Of a stretch of 40,896 nt of DNA, positions 17,779-26,792 are shown piece by piece. The notes below the pieces were generated by a model. That model ran no database searches, was not told where the DNA came from, and saw only the letters and a program-made list of their open reading frames with translations. The stretch is from Promethearchaeota archaeon (GTDB taxonomy: Archaea; Asgardarchaeota; Lokiarchaeia; Sigynarchaeales; SOKP01): assembly GCA_016839635.1 (NCBI GenBank), contig JAEOTV010000131.1, positions 1-40,896 on the forward strand, written 5' to 3'. Each line of letters opens with the position of its first letter. Positions within the stretch are counted from its first letter, which is position 1. Position numbers and translations under genes: made by a program.

Positions 17779-18267
17779 TTATATCAATATAATTGCTATT
17801 ACTAAAAGTATTGAATTTATAACAAGACCTATAACACCTAATGCAGTTCCTGCTTTCAAAATCGAACTTTCGGGTTCCAGCGCTTTTGCTTTTGAGCTAT
17901 TCACTTTAGAAACAATCCCAAATATTATTCCTACAATATGAGCTATAGCGAGACCTGAAAATATTCTATATGGAAAATAATAACTTGAAATAAAACTTGA
18001 TCCAAAATTAAATGAGATTAACCCAATAATTAAAGCAACAATACCAAATCCTAAGCATCTTTTTGAATATGGCCCTGGTAATCCTCCTGATTTAAATTTG
18101 GTGGGATATTGCGGTACGGGGATTGTTTTAGTTGGTGTAATTTCTTGATCCAACCCAAATGTCGTTTTTGGTGTTTCAGAAATATTTATATTTTCACTGC
18201 CGCAGTTCTGACAAAACCTTTGATTTTCCATTTCTAATTTTTCGCCACAAGTTTGACAAAACATCAT
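17779..18267 (-). CDS. Zinc-ribbon protein with C-terminal membrane helices
   Basis: 162 residues. The N-terminus is a zinc ribbon with two knuckles, FCQTCG and FCQNCG (residues 3-20), followed by a Pro/Thr-rich linker (about 27-62) and three hydrophobic segments (about 70-155). The membrane part resembles DUF4190-like small membrane proteins, where Gly-rich helices repeat. GGAGGT lies 3 nt before the first ATG (18267) and 6 nt before the second ATG (18264); the spacing favours the second. The zinc ribbon would sit in the cytoplasm. Function unknown. A similar combination in the opposite order is found at 22376. Confidence 0.8.
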   Translation of the reverse strand: MMFCQTCGEKLEMENQRFCQNCGSENINISETPKTTFGLDQEITPTKTIPVPQYPTKFKSGGLPGPYSKRCLGFGIVALIIGLISFNFGSSFISSYYFPYRIFSGLAIAHIVGIIFGIVSKVNSSKAKALEPESSILKAGTALGVIGLVINSILLVIAIILI

Positions 18268-18411
18268 TCAACCTCCACTATTTTTGAATTTCATAAAATA
18301 TATGATTATTTAATATAATTATAATATTAAAAATAAATACTTGCTATACTTTGAGAATCTTTCAATATATCTTTAATTAATAATTTACGTTTGATAATTA
18401 AAAAAAGCCAT

Positions 18412-19713
18412 TTAATAAACCCAATTAATTATAGAAGAGCAACTCTTGCCTTGGGCATTTTTTAAACGCCCTAAAACCCTAAATGTAGCACCTTCATAAC
18501 CACATTCTGGACATTTATTTTTTGCTATAAGTTCAACAATATCATCCACTAGAACAGCTTGATTTATACTCCCATTCACCCCATATGGTGTGATAACTTC
18601 GAGTAATCCTTCCATTCCCTCACTAACCGGTTCTAATTTGTCTAGATCTCTTACGATAATTCGTGAAGTATTAGGGCAATGTAATACAAAATCTTGGTAT
18701 TTTTCAGACCAATGCCCACCAAATAGTGTTGGTCCTTCTGTAAATGCATAAATATCTGCAATATCTTTCGGTTTAATATTAAAAACTTTTTCATAAAGTT
18801 CGATGAATCTAGTTTTATTTACCTCACCCATTTTTGCTTCACCCTTAACACCATCCCATCCCCCACCGCCACATCCAACAAAAGAGATCCCTTCTAGGTC
18901 ATAAAAAATGTTTTCCTTTAGCAAACGCTTTTCAAACATGTTATTCATCAAGAGAGCGCTTCCACCAAATACTATTTTACTGACCTCATTATCTTTCCAA
19001 TAACCTGTATCTTTAATTTTTTTAACCATTTTCAACATTTTGGTAACATCTAAAATAAAACCACCCTTTAGTGAAAAAGTTGATATAATTGCCCATATTG
19101 TTTTTAAAACTTTCATTTTCACCAGATATTCCTCATGTCCATAATATTCCCAAGGTTTATTCATGCATGCGGTGAAGTACCGAGTTTTATCAATAAATTC
19201 AAATCCTTTAGCACTTCTCTTAGCCATCAATGACATGAAAATTCGATCAGGTGAAAAATTAAAAACAACGCATCTTTTCGGACCAATTTTTAATTCTTTC
19301 CAACCAAAAAATTCTGTAAAAACCTTAATTGAATTATAATGTAATTGGTCAAAATCTTCTAATGTTCGAGGTACTATCGAGGGATCTCCTGTTGTTGAAG
19401 ATGAACAGGAAAAGAGGGTAATATTATCAAGAGGTACTTTCAATAATTCTAAAGTTCGACTTCCTGATTTTTTATAAACATCTGTGGGAATATATGGGAT
19501 CTTTCCTAAATTATCAATAGATATATCATCAGGAATCGTAAAAGTGAACTTGTCACAAAGTTTTTCCCTATAATACTTACAATTATTATAGGATAAGTTA
19601 ATTTGTTTTAACAATTCTTCACAAAATTTATCATCTGGGTAATCACGTAATTTAAAGTCAAAATATTTTGTTTTTAATTCTTCTGGTAAATGATCATGAA
19701 ATTTAAGGAACAA
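18412..19713 (-). CDS. LuxE/PaaK-type acyl-protein synthetase-like adenylating enzyme
   Basis: Adenylate-forming enzyme related to LuxE (acyl-protein synthetase) and phenylacetate-CoA ligases. The ATP-binding loop is FSCSSSTTGDPS, followed by GGSALLM, the GCGGGGWDG segment and VDDIVELI; a C-terminal CPECGYEG adds a small metal-site-like knuckle before the FRVLGRLKNAQGKS segment with the conserved Lys region. The frame is open from a TTG at 19758, but GGAGGT (19721-19726) lies exactly 7 nt before a TTG at 19713, and the best TATA box (19768-19784) would start transcription at about 19750, so 19713 is preferred (433 residues). It probably activates a fatty or other carboxylic acid as acyl-AMP and passes it to a protein or CoA. 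No LuxC reductase neighbour is present. Confidence 0.85.
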   Translation of the reverse strand: MFLKFHDHLPEELKTKYFDFKLRDYPDDKFCEELLKQINLSYNNCKYYREKLCDKFTFTIPDDISIDNLGKIPYIPTDVYKKSGSRTLELLKVPLDNITLFSCSSSTTGDPSIVPRTLEDFDQLHYNSIKVFTEFFGWKELKIGPKRCVVFNFSPDRIFMSLMAKRSAKGFEFIDKTRYFTACMNKPWEYYGHEEYLVKMKVLKTIWAIISTFSLKGGFILDVTKMLKMVKKIKDTGYWKDNEVSKIVFGGSALLMNNMFEKRLLKENIFYDLEGISFVGCGGGGWDGVKGEAKMGEVNKTRFIELYEKVFNIKPKDIADIYAFTEGPTLFGGHWSEKYQDFVLHCPNTSRIIVRDLDKLEPVSEGMEGLLEVITPYGVNGSINQAVLVDDIVELIAKNKCPECGYEGATFRVLGRLKNAQGKSCSSIINWVY

Positions 19714-19767
19714 ATTAGTTACCTCCAAAAAATAAACTAAATTATAATTCAAATTCAAATAACATTG

Positions 19768-19784
19768 ATATATATATAAATATA
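19768..19784 (-). promoter_or_regulatory. TATA-rich promoter of the LuxE-like gene
   Basis: A 17-bp stretch made only of A and T on the coding strand, with alternating TATATATA, about 63 bp upstream of the preferred TTG start. Transcription from here would begin near 19750 and leave a leader of about 37 nt that includes the GGAGGT site. Confidence 0.4.
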
Positions 19785-19809
19785 GAATAAAAAAGTAATA
19801 AAAAAGTAA

Positions 19810-21171
19810 TTAAATATTTGATAAGGCTATTATTTCTGCTTCTTCACGTTCCAATAGCATTGGCGTCTTTTCCCAACTTATTTCTTTAGGAAGTTTAAAT
19901 TGTCGTAAAAACATAAAAAGATGAATAAAACCACTTATTGGCCAGTAAAATAGAAGACTATAATGTTTATCACAATATTTTCTTATAGCATTGAATAAAA
20001 AGCCAAATTGAAAAAATACACAAGATAGGGTCCAAATTAGTAAATAATATTCTCCAATGAGAAATTGAAATATTGCAAATGCAATTTCAATTGGAAGCCA
20101 AGTATCCATATTTGCTAAAACCATCATTGTCATATTTCTTGCAATTATTAATTTTTTACCATCTTTATATTCGCTTTTCATGGTCATTAACTGAGGCATA
20201 TCACCTATAAATCCCGCAAGCCACCGTGTACGCTGTTTTACTAAAATCTCCCAACTATTAGGAACATATTCATAAATCTTAGCTTTAGGGGAAAATCTAA
20301 TGAGTACACCATCTAAATTTAAAAGTGTAGATAGATACAGATCTTCTGTCATTGAATTTTCATTAAAACCTCCATATTTCTTGAGATATTTATTCCTGAC
20401 TGCGAAATTTCTTCCAAATGAATATGCAGAAGAACCTAACCTATTTTTAACTTCAAAAAGTAAACCCCCACCAGAAACAATGCCATAGTCCAAAAAAATT
20501 CCCTTTGTTAGCCTATTATCTTTCCAGTTGTTAACTAAAACAGGACCAATTACAGCATCAGTTTTCTCTTTTTGAAAAGGAGATATGAGATTTTTAAGAG
20601 TATTAGGTTTTAAAATACACCCTGAATCATATAGAACTACAATATCATTTTTTACATGTTCTAAACCATAATTGAGCGCTGCAGGTTTTCCCATTTTAGG
20701 TAAATCTTTTGATAAGACTTTTATATCTATATAACTATGTTCCCTCGCAAAGTTATTACTATAATCTGCTGTATCGTCTGTTGAGCCACTAGTTATTATT
20801 ATTACTTGGATCTTTTCCTTTGGATAGTCTGATTTAACAATGGAATCTAGTGTTCTCCCTAGTAATATTTTTTCATTTTTAGAAGCAATAAGTATACTAA
20901 TTTCTTCATAATGCGGTGTTTTTGGTTTATAACCACTCCCAAATGAAGCGATGAAATGAATCCCATAATAAAGAACAAATCCTAACAACATAAGTAATCC
21001 AATTAGTGGAAATATAAACCACCAATACGTTAAAGGAGCTATTAAAAATGTGTCAATTGCTTCCTTTACTCCAGAAGACCAAAACGGTGGGAAATACATG
21101 TGAATTAGAACAAAAAGAACTAACCAAATGGAACCATATAATACATACCTGTAAAGTTTCATTTCTCTCAA
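19810..21171 (-). CDS. Processive-type family 2 glycosyltransferase (membrane)
   Basis: 453-residue membrane glycosyltransferase related to cellulose/hyaluronan/poly-GlcNAc synthases. Two N-terminal membrane helices (about 10-30 and 50-78) precede the GT-A domain: ISILIASKNE, IIITSGSTDDT, LYDSGC in the DxD position, SMTEDLYL (TED about 275-277) and QRTRW (313-317), the Q-x-x-R-W acceptor site of processive enzymes. Further helices follow (about 345-410). TTG at 21171 opens the frame, but the ATG at 21162 with AGTGA upstream is a better start. It lies 19 bp after the CDP-alcohol phosphatidyltransferase gene and is probably co-transcribed. It may build the sugar head of a phosphoglycolipid or a surface polymer. 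Confidence 0.88.
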   Translation of the reverse strand: MREMKLYRYVLYGSIWLVLFVLIHMYFPPFWSSGVKEAIDTFLIAPLTYWWFIFPLIGLLMLLGFVLYYGIHFIASFGSGYKPKTPHYEEISILIASKNEKILLGRTLDSIVKSDYPKEKIQVIIITSGSTDDTADYSNNFAREHSYIDIKVLSKDLPKMGKPAALNYGLEHVKNDIVVLYDSGCILKPNTLKNLISPFQKEKTDAVIGPVLVNNWKDNRLTKGIFLDYGIVSGGGLLFEVKNRLGSSAYSFGRNFAVRNKYLKKYGGFNENSMTEDLYLSTLLNLDGVLIRFSPKAKIYEYVPNSWEILVKQRTRWLAGFIGDMPQLMTMKSEYKDGKKLIIARNMTMMVLANMDTWLPIEIAFAIFQFLIGEYYLLIWTLSCVFFQFGFLFNAIRKYCDKHYSLLFYWPISGFIHLFMFLRQFKLPKEISWEKTPMLLEREEAEIIALSNI

Positions 21172-21190
21172 TCACTTTTTAAGTTTTTTT

Positions 21191-22123
21191 TTACTGTATA
21201 TCAACTTTTTCAAGTTTTTTCAGATTTTTCCAGATATATTTACTAAAAAGAATTATTGAAAGCACCATAATACCAAATAGACTGATTTGATAAATTAACA
21301 TAGTCCATGTTATTATCCAAGTGTGGGAAGCATTCCAGATTGTAGCAGAAGGATTAATCAAGTTAGTTAATAATGTTGCGAGGCTCGAAACACCATACAT
21401 TGTAAAGAATGTACCAATTATTAAAATTCGCGTTATTCTTTCACCAATAAATGGTTTGGTTTCATGTAAACCCAAACCTTCGTGCCGTGCTCTCATATAC
21501 TCATAAATGAAAATAAGGTATATGTTTGTCCAAACTATCCATGTAAAATCAACTCCAGAAAAAAACAACAAACTTGTAGGAACCAAACAAACTAGCATTA
21601 AGATATCGCTTACTCTATCTATCACATTATCAAACCATGCACCAGTTTTTGATTTAATATCTAATAATCTCGCTATTGCTCCATCAATCCCATCAATGAT
21701 TCCTGTAAATAGTACCAATACTGCGAGAGCAAAAAACCAAGATCCATATAAAGGTTGTTCCGTAATTAGAAGGGAATGACCAGCACTAGCCATTATTACA
21801 CCCCAAAATATGAGAACTGATAATAATAAATTCATAATTGTTACTTTATTAGGACTTAAACCCAGTTTTATAAAAAGCTTTGCTCCTCCATATGTTATTG
21901 GCATATATATTTTTCCCGCAGGATCTTTTTTCATTTGTGCAAATTGTTGATCTAATTTATGAGCTTGTCCGTGATCCTTGAGCCAATCTTTTATGAATTC
22001 ATCACAAGTCATGAATTCTTGGTTTGGGTTTCTCTTAGGGATCCCACTAAGGATAATAATTATCAGAAGTGCCAGTAAAACTAAGGGAAATATTAACGAA
22101 AATAATAAAATATATTCTGTCAT
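21191..22123 (-). CDS. CDP-alcohol phosphatidyltransferase
   Basis: Integral membrane phospholipid-headgroup enzyme of 310 residues. The family signature D-G-x2-A-R-x8-G-x3-D-x3-D is complete: DGAIAR (147-152), G161, D165 and D169. These residues bind the metal and the CDP moiety. About six transmembrane helices are present, and an N-terminal extension (residues 1-75: a membrane segment followed by a charged stretch with KDWLKDHGQ) precedes the core. Known members in archaea transfer the CDP-activated archaeol to an alcohol such as inositol phosphate or glycerol; the alcohol here is unknown. It is the first gene of a two-gene unit with the processive GT2, which fits glycophospholipid synthesis. 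Confidence 0.92.
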   Translation of the reverse strand: MTEYILLFSLIFPLVLLALLIIIILSGIPKRNPNQEFMTCDEFIKDWLKDHGQAHKLDQQFAQMKKDPAGKIYMPITYGGAKLFIKLGLSPNKVTIMNLLLSVLIFWGVIMASAGHSLLITEQPLYGSWFFALAVLVLFTGIIDGIDGAIARLLDIKSKTGAWFDNVIDRVSDILMLVCLVPTSLLFFSGVDFTWIVWTNIYLIFIYEYMRARHEGLGLHETKPFIGERITRILIIGTFFTMYGVSSLATLLTNLINPSATIWNASHTWIITWTMLIYQISLFGIMVLSIILFSKYIWKNLKKLEKVDIQ

Positions 22124-22375
22124 CTTGTTCGCCTAAGTTATTCCTTTTACTTTTTCTTTAAATATTTTTGAAAATGTAATTTTAATTAGAATTTAAAATA
22201 TTTTAAATTTACTTAATTTTAAATCCTTTACTTAATTGTTTAATTCTCAAATAAGTTTAAAGAATCCATAATTTGATTGAATAATTATATTTTGAAAATT
22301 GGACTCCTAAAAATATATATGGTCAGTTATAGTTATTATACTAAAAAATCAACATGAATAAAAGTGATTTAATAA

Positions 22376-23182
22376 TTGTCAAGTACTGATTTAGAAATAA
22401 AATGGATTAATTTCGTTAAAAGTCTTCGAAGTGTAGGAGCATTATTACTTTTTGTATTCATTCCATATTTAGCATTTGTGATAATTCCTATCCATTTTAT
22501 TTTGACAATGGTTGCTATAAGAAATATAAAGAACATGAATCGCGAACTGAATAACACATTTCTTCATAATTTTCATTCAAAATATTTAACAGCAAGTATT
22601 GTCAAATTTATTGGCTCAATAATTCTCCATTTGGGAGCAGCATTGATAGCTGCAATCATAGCTTTTGGCCCGATATTTGATTTTCTTTACTTCTTACCTT
22701 TTACTGGATTACCCTCTGCAATCATATTATTAGTTATTGGATTTATAATTATGATCATTGGTAGTAGCGTTGAAGTAGGTGCTTGGGATGACTTAAAGTT
22801 CTTTATTCAAGACAACAAACAAATGGTTCCCGCGAGAAATCTTAAAGACACATTAACTAGTATAGAAAATTTGCGAACTGGAGCTTTAATGTGGGCACTT
22901 GGTTTCTTAATAATCCCTATTATAATAGGATGGATATTCCAGTTAGTAGGATATTTTGGTCTAAGTAACATCTCAAAATGGGGAATGAAAATCGAACCTA
23001 TTACTCCTGTTACACAAACTTATCAACCAATCTCTTCCGCGCCTCAAAGATTTCAGCCAGTCTCTACACTTACTCCAGAACCGCAACCAGAAGATGTTAT
23101 CAAATTTTGTCCTATGTGTGGAGCTAAAGTAACTGAAGGGGCGAAGTATTGTGGGGAATGTGGGGTACATTTAACGTATTAA
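22376..23182 (+). CDS. Membrane protein with C-terminal zinc ribbon
   Basis: 268 residues: about five hydrophobic segments (roughly 20-50, 75-105, 110-135, 165-190) followed by a Pro/Gln-rich linker (about 205-240) and a double zinc knuckle, FCPMCG and YCGECG (about 243-264). The start is TTG at 22376 with AGTGA eight nt upstream; there is no ATG that would keep the N-terminus. Such membrane-plus-zinc-ribbon proteins are frequent in archaeal genomes and not assigned a function. It mirrors the protein at 17779, where the ribbon is N-terminal, and the two could act in the same kind of complex. It stands alone between divergent and convergent neighbours. Confidence 0.78.
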   Translation: MSSTDLEIKWINFVKSLRSVGALLLFVFIPYLAFVIIPIHFILTMVAIRNIKNMNRELNNTFLHNFHSKYLTASIVKFIGSIILHLGAALIAAIIAFGPIFDFLYFLPFTGLPSAIILLVIGFIIMIIGSSVEVGAWDDLKFFIQDNKQMVPARNLKDTLTSIENLRTGALMWALGFLIIPIIIGWIFQLVGYFGLSNISKWGMKIEPITPVTQTYQPISSAPQRFQPVSTLTPEPQPEDVIKFCPMCGAKVTEGAKYCGECGVHLTY

Positions 23183-23226
23183 AAAAATATTAAACAAAAT
23201 TATTTTATATATTATTTTCTAATCAT

Positions 23227-24360
23227 TTAAATTGCGAGATACGCTTCTTTTATAGCAGAACAGCCTCCGCATTTTACACAACCAGCTTTATTTTCTAAAG
23301 GATTAACGCCGTATTCTTTCATCAATTTCGCAGTCTCCATGTAAATTTCTATCAATTCACTGTAATTAGTGATTGGTAATTCTTTTTTACCTGGAATAGA
23401 CCTTACAGGTGTAATATAAGGTATAACCCCAAATGATATTACATTTTCTACATTTTTTATAAAATCAACCTTAGATTCTCCAAATCCTGTTAAAATATAA
23501 CTACTAACTTGATTCTTTCCAAAGATTTGAATCGCATGCTTCCAATTCTTTTCAAAAGTTTCATAAGAAATGTTAAATTTACCAGGTGTAATCTCTTCTC
23601 GTAATGATTCTCCAAGGACTTCAATATGAATTCCAATAGAGTCAGCTCCTGCTTCCTTTAATTTATTAATATAACTCAAATCTTCTAAAGCTTCAATTTG
23701 AACATGTAAAGGGATCTCAGGGTGATTCATTTTAATTCCATTTAATAATTCAATATAACGATTTGCGCCTTTATCAATATTTTCGTCTGTTCCACTTGTT
23801 AAAGTCATATGAGAGCATCTCCCTTCTTTCTTTGCTGCTGTGATTACCTCAGACATCTGCTTAGCATTTTTTTCTTCAATTGTAGTATCATATTGAAGAC
23901 TTAATTCAATTCCACAAAAGGTACAAGGTTCACCGCATGCCCAATAAACACACTTTTGATATATTGTACTAGCTAAACAATTAATCCCGTGTACTAAAGC
24001 GATTTTTCTCATTTCCAATCCATCTGTTGTTTTTAATGAATAAAACTTTGGATTCTCAACAAGCTTTAAATTCCCAAAAACTCGGTTGCTTCGACTATCA
24101 TAAACTTTAAAAAAATTTCCTTTTTTTTCTCCTAATAACAAGCTTGTTTTTTCTTTACTATCCCATAATGCAACATTTACTAAAGTTTTATTATCCTCTA
24201 ATATAAAATATCTCCCACCAAGGGGTCCAGCTCCGCCTCTTCTCCCAAAATCTATCTCAATTCCCTGTTCTTTATATTTAGTCATTAATTTTTTATCTAA
24301 GTACAAGCCTTTACACAATAATTCAGACTTCTGGATAAGAGTAGTTTCTGCATCAATCAT
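23227..24360 (-). CDS. Radical SAM protein, possibly MSMEG_0568-like
   Basis: 377-residue radical SAM enzyme. The cluster motif is CGEPCTFC (C142, C146, C149), preceded by an unusually long N-terminal region (about 1-135) with a GRRGGAGP element near residues 38-46. The C-terminus ends with AGCVKCGGCSA (C361, C364, C367), a second Cys cluster that could hold an auxiliary iron-sulfur centre. This layout recalls the MSMEG_0568 family, known from the bacterial Nit1 gene cluster, but none of the other Nit1 genes (nitrilase, acetyltransferase, flavoprotein) lie nearby. The start is ATG at 24360. Substrate unknown; family name offered with moderate confidence. Confidence 0.82.
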   Translation of the reverse strand: MIDAETTLIQKSELLCKGLYLDKKLMTKYKEQGIEIDFGRRGGAGPLGGRYFILEDNKTLVNVALWDSKEKTSLLLGEKKGNFFKVYDSRSNRVFGNLKLVENPKFYSLKTTDGLEMRKIALVHGINCLASTIYQKCVYWACGEPCTFCGIELSLQYDTTIEEKNAKQMSEVITAAKKEGRCSHMTLTSGTDENIDKGANRYIELLNGIKMNHPEIPLHVQIEALEDLSYINKLKEAGADSIGIHIEVLGESLREEITPGKFNISYETFEKNWKHAIQIFGKNQVSSYILTGFGESKVDFIKNVENVISFGVIPYITPVRSIPGKKELPITNYSELIEIYMETAKLMKEYGVNPLENKAGCVKCGGCSAIKEAYLAI

Positions 24361-24559
24361 AATTCTCTAAAGATCTAAAGATTATTTCAAAATCTATTTT
24401 GAATAAGAATATGTTATTTATACTTTATGGAATTTAAATGTGGAGCTTATTTAATTTTGCGTGTTATTGATCATAAAAATTAGAATCAAAACTTTTATTA
24501 ACAACTTTATACATTCTCTTCTTACCTTATAAATAAGAAATTCTAATGGTGATTTATTA

Positions 24560-24973
24560 ATGCCTAAAATGGAAAGAAAAGTAGATATAACGGCCTCTCA
24601 AGAAACGATTTGGCAAATTATTGATGATGATGATGATTATCCTCGATGGAATATTGTTGTAAATGAAGTAACTAAACTTGGTGAAGGTAATTATTTTTTC
24701 AAAACAAATGTTGGAGATGTCACGTCTACTCGTGTAGAAACTAATCCACCTAACAGTCTAGCTGCAACTCAAGAAGGTAGCCCTATGACAAGTTTAGGAT
24801 ACATTTTAAAACCAAAAGAAGATAGTGTAGAAGCTACAATTTGGGCTGAGTTTGATGATGCAGGGCAAGAACCTATTTTAGGAATTGCTGGAGAAATGCT
24901 TTTAAAAAGTTTGAAAAAATACGCTGAGCATTTAGAATCTGGTGGAAATCCAGATAATTTTAGTAAAAAATAA
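24560..24973 (+). CDS. SRPBCC-family protein (polyketide cyclase/START-like)
   Basis: 137 residues with the pattern of the SRPBCC (Bet v1/START-like) fold: an N-terminal strand (RKVDITASQETIWQIIDD), the YPRWN element typical of the polyketide cyclase group, and a long C-terminal helix (LLKSLKKYAEHLES). This fold binds hydrophobic ligands in a deep cavity; no catalytic residue can be deduced. The ATG has a good ribosome-binding site, GGTGAT at 24548-24553, and a TATA-like TTATAAATAA near 24528-24537. It is a single gene, ending in a T-tract. Confidence 0.85.
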   Translation: MPKMERKVDITASQETIWQIIDDDDDYPRWNIVVNEVTKLGEGNYFFKTNVGDVTSTRVETNPPNSLAATQEGSPMTSLGYILKPKEDSVEATIWAEFDDAGQEPILGIAGEMLLKSLKKYAEHLESGGNPDNFSKK

Positions 24974-24989
24974 TCATTTTAATGGAAAA

Positions 24990-25008
24990 ATTTCTTTTTT
25001 TTATTTTA
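24990..25008 (+). terminator. T-rich terminator after the SRPBCC gene
   Basis: Two T runs (T8 and T4, with single interruptions) 17 bp after the stop codon; typical archaeal termination signal without a hairpin. Confidence 0.4.
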
Positions 25009-25152
25009 TTAGAAACTATTTAGTCTTTGAATAGCTTCTATATTCTGCTTTAGTTATGATAAAACTTATTAGAAATAACAAATTTTAAACATTTACTAAT
25101 TGATTTCATTATATATAATTAATCTAGAAATTGATGGAATAAGTGAATCAAA

Positions 25153-25785
25153 ATGGCTCATAAGCGTCCTTGGCATTGTTACAGCAAATGGAGTAGAAGA
25201 CCTTTTCAATATAAAAGATCCTCAAACCGTAGACGTGAATACGCTAGGGGTGGTGCTCAGTCAAAAATAAATAGGTATTGGGGAGGAAATAAGGAAAAGC
25301 CATGGGAGGAGTTTGACTTAACAGTCGGGTTGATGGTAAAAAACCAAATTCAAATCTCATCAAATACTCTTGAAGCTGTTAGAATCACTATCAACGGGGT
25401 TCTTCAACGAAAACTCGGAAGACAAAATTATAGACTTCGAATACGACCAAAACCATTTCAAAAATACAGAGAAAACAGAATGTTAGCATTTGCAGGAGCC
25501 GATCGTGTTCAATCAGGGATGAGAAACTCTTTTGGAAGATCTACAGGAGTATGTGCTCGAGTTAGAGCTGGGCAGATAGTTGCAGATGTAGGTTGTTATC
25601 TTAGAAACCTTCCATTAGTTAGGGATAGATTGAGAGTAGCATCAATGAAAATCTCAAGTCCCTGCCAAATTGTAATACTGAAATATAAAACTCCAGAATT
25701 ACTAAAAAGTTCAGGTTTGCCATTGTATGATGATAAGAAAAGGAGAGAAATACCTATTTATGAATTAGAATTTGCTACTACATAA
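25153..25785 (+). CDS. rpl10e: Large ribosomal subunit protein uL16 (archaeal/eukaryal L10e)
   Basis: Ribosomal protein of the L10e/uL16 family, 210 residues. Family-typical segments are SNTLEAVRITINGVLQRKLG, the RIRPKPFQKYRENRMLAFAGADR block and QSGMRNSFGRSTGVCARV, which line up with archaeal and eukaryal L10e. The archaeal proteins are usually about 170-180 residues; here the C-terminus is about 30 residues longer (LYDDKKRREIPIYELEF). This protein binds 23S rRNA near the peptidyl-transferase centre and the 5S/A-site region. AAGTGA lies 6 nt before the ATG and a TATATAATT element 40 bp upstream. It is the main evidence that the window is archaeal. No other ribosomal gene is next to it. Confidence 0.93.
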   Translation: MAHKRPWHCYSKWSRRPFQYKRSSNRRREYARGGAQSKINRYWGGNKEKPWEEFDLTVGLMVKNQIQISSNTLEAVRITINGVLQRKLGRQNYRLRIRPKPFQKYRENRMLAFAGADRVQSGMRNSFGRSTGVCARVRAGQIVADVGCYLRNLPLVRDRLRVASMKISSPCQIVILKYKTPELLKSSGLPLYDDKKRREIPIYELEFATT

Positions 25786-25797
25786 AATATTTCTTTC

Positions 25798-26673
25798 TTA
25801 GGGTAATTCAGTATCTGTCTCTTTATGTAAATTCTCTTTTTTCTTGAAGATATTCATTAAGAAAACTCCTATAATAATAACTATAATTGAGATTATTATC
25901 CCCAGCGAAATGCTTGCACCTTCTACAATTAATAATTCAAAAAGAATAGGTGCTGTTATATACAATGAATTATACATAGGAACTAATCGTGAAGCACCAG
26001 CTCCCTTTGCAAATCCTATCTGAGTTAAAATTAAAGCAAAAAACCCTGCGAGGAAGCTAAATAGAAAAATAAAACTATCTAATTCCAGCCGAAAAAGTCC
26101 TGCTAAAGCTTCAATAAAATTACTTGATGATAATCCTATTCTTTTTAAAACATTATCTGTCCCACCTAATGTTCCAGCCGCTGCACCAAAAATAAATGCT
26201 ATAGCTATCTTACTCTTCCAAGAAAAACCTATAAGAGAAGTAAATAGTAATATGATCACTAATATCAATATAAAAAAGTTCATATAGTTTATATCTCCTG
26301 TAACTGGAGGTTCTATAATATAAAAAAATCCTACCATAGTCGTTCCAATGATGATTGATATCGCTCCTAATAGCTCTATCTGTGTTATTTCTTCATGCAA
26401 TATATATCTTGAATAGACCATTAATAATATTAATCCCAACCCAAACACACTAGAAAATACTGCTGCTGAGGCAAATGTAGTGCCGATAATCTGCCAGATC
26501 ATAACTGTATTATTCAAAATAAAACCTATAATATAAATCAAAGGTTTTTTACCTTTTTCTTTGAAAGATTTCTTTCTAGAAAAAATTTCAATACCATGCC
26601 TTTCCATAGCTTTTGCAAGATGCAATACTAATGTACTTATTATTCCAAATAACAAACCTAACGCAACTGACAT
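25798..26673 (-). CDS. DMT-superfamily membrane transporter (NIPA/EamA-like)
   Basis: 291 residues with nine to ten transmembrane helices and no long soluble domain. The first helix (LGLLFGIISTLVLHLAKAMERHGIE) and the internal two-fold arrangement recall the drug/metabolite transporter superfamily; the N-terminal pattern resembles NIPA magnesium transporters, as does GFAKGAGASRLVPMYNSLY in the second half. The C-terminal tail is polar (KKKENLHKETDTELP). AAGGT precedes the ATG. The substrate could be magnesium or a small metabolite; I cannot separate these. It is convergent with the L10e gene and divergent from the CoA-binding protein. Confidence 0.8.
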   Translation of the reverse strand: MSVALGLLFGIISTLVLHLAKAMERHGIEIFSRKKSFKEKGKKPLIYIIGFILNNTVMIWQIIGTTFASAAVFSSVFGLGLILLMVYSRYILHEEITQIELLGAISIIIGTTMVGFFYIIEPPVTGDINYMNFFILILVIILLFTSLIGFSWKSKIAIAFIFGAAAGTLGGTDNVLKRIGLSSSNFIEALAGLFRLELDSFIFLFSFLAGFFALILTQIGFAKGAGASRLVPMYNSLYITAPILFELLIVEGASISLGIIISIIVIIIGVFLMNIFKKKENLHKETDTELP

Positions 26674-26792
26674 TTTACTAAACCTTTAGGTATTTAATTT
26701 ATAGATTATCTGAAATACTTAAATAAATCTAGTTAAATTATAAATTATTATATACTGTTAATATAAATATTAAAATCATTTGAACACAAATC

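Noticed and set aside
19786..19812. Tandem repeat of an 11-bp A-rich unit (AATAAAAAAGT twice)
   Set aside because: Only two copies in low-complexity AT-rich intergenic DNA; no sign of function.
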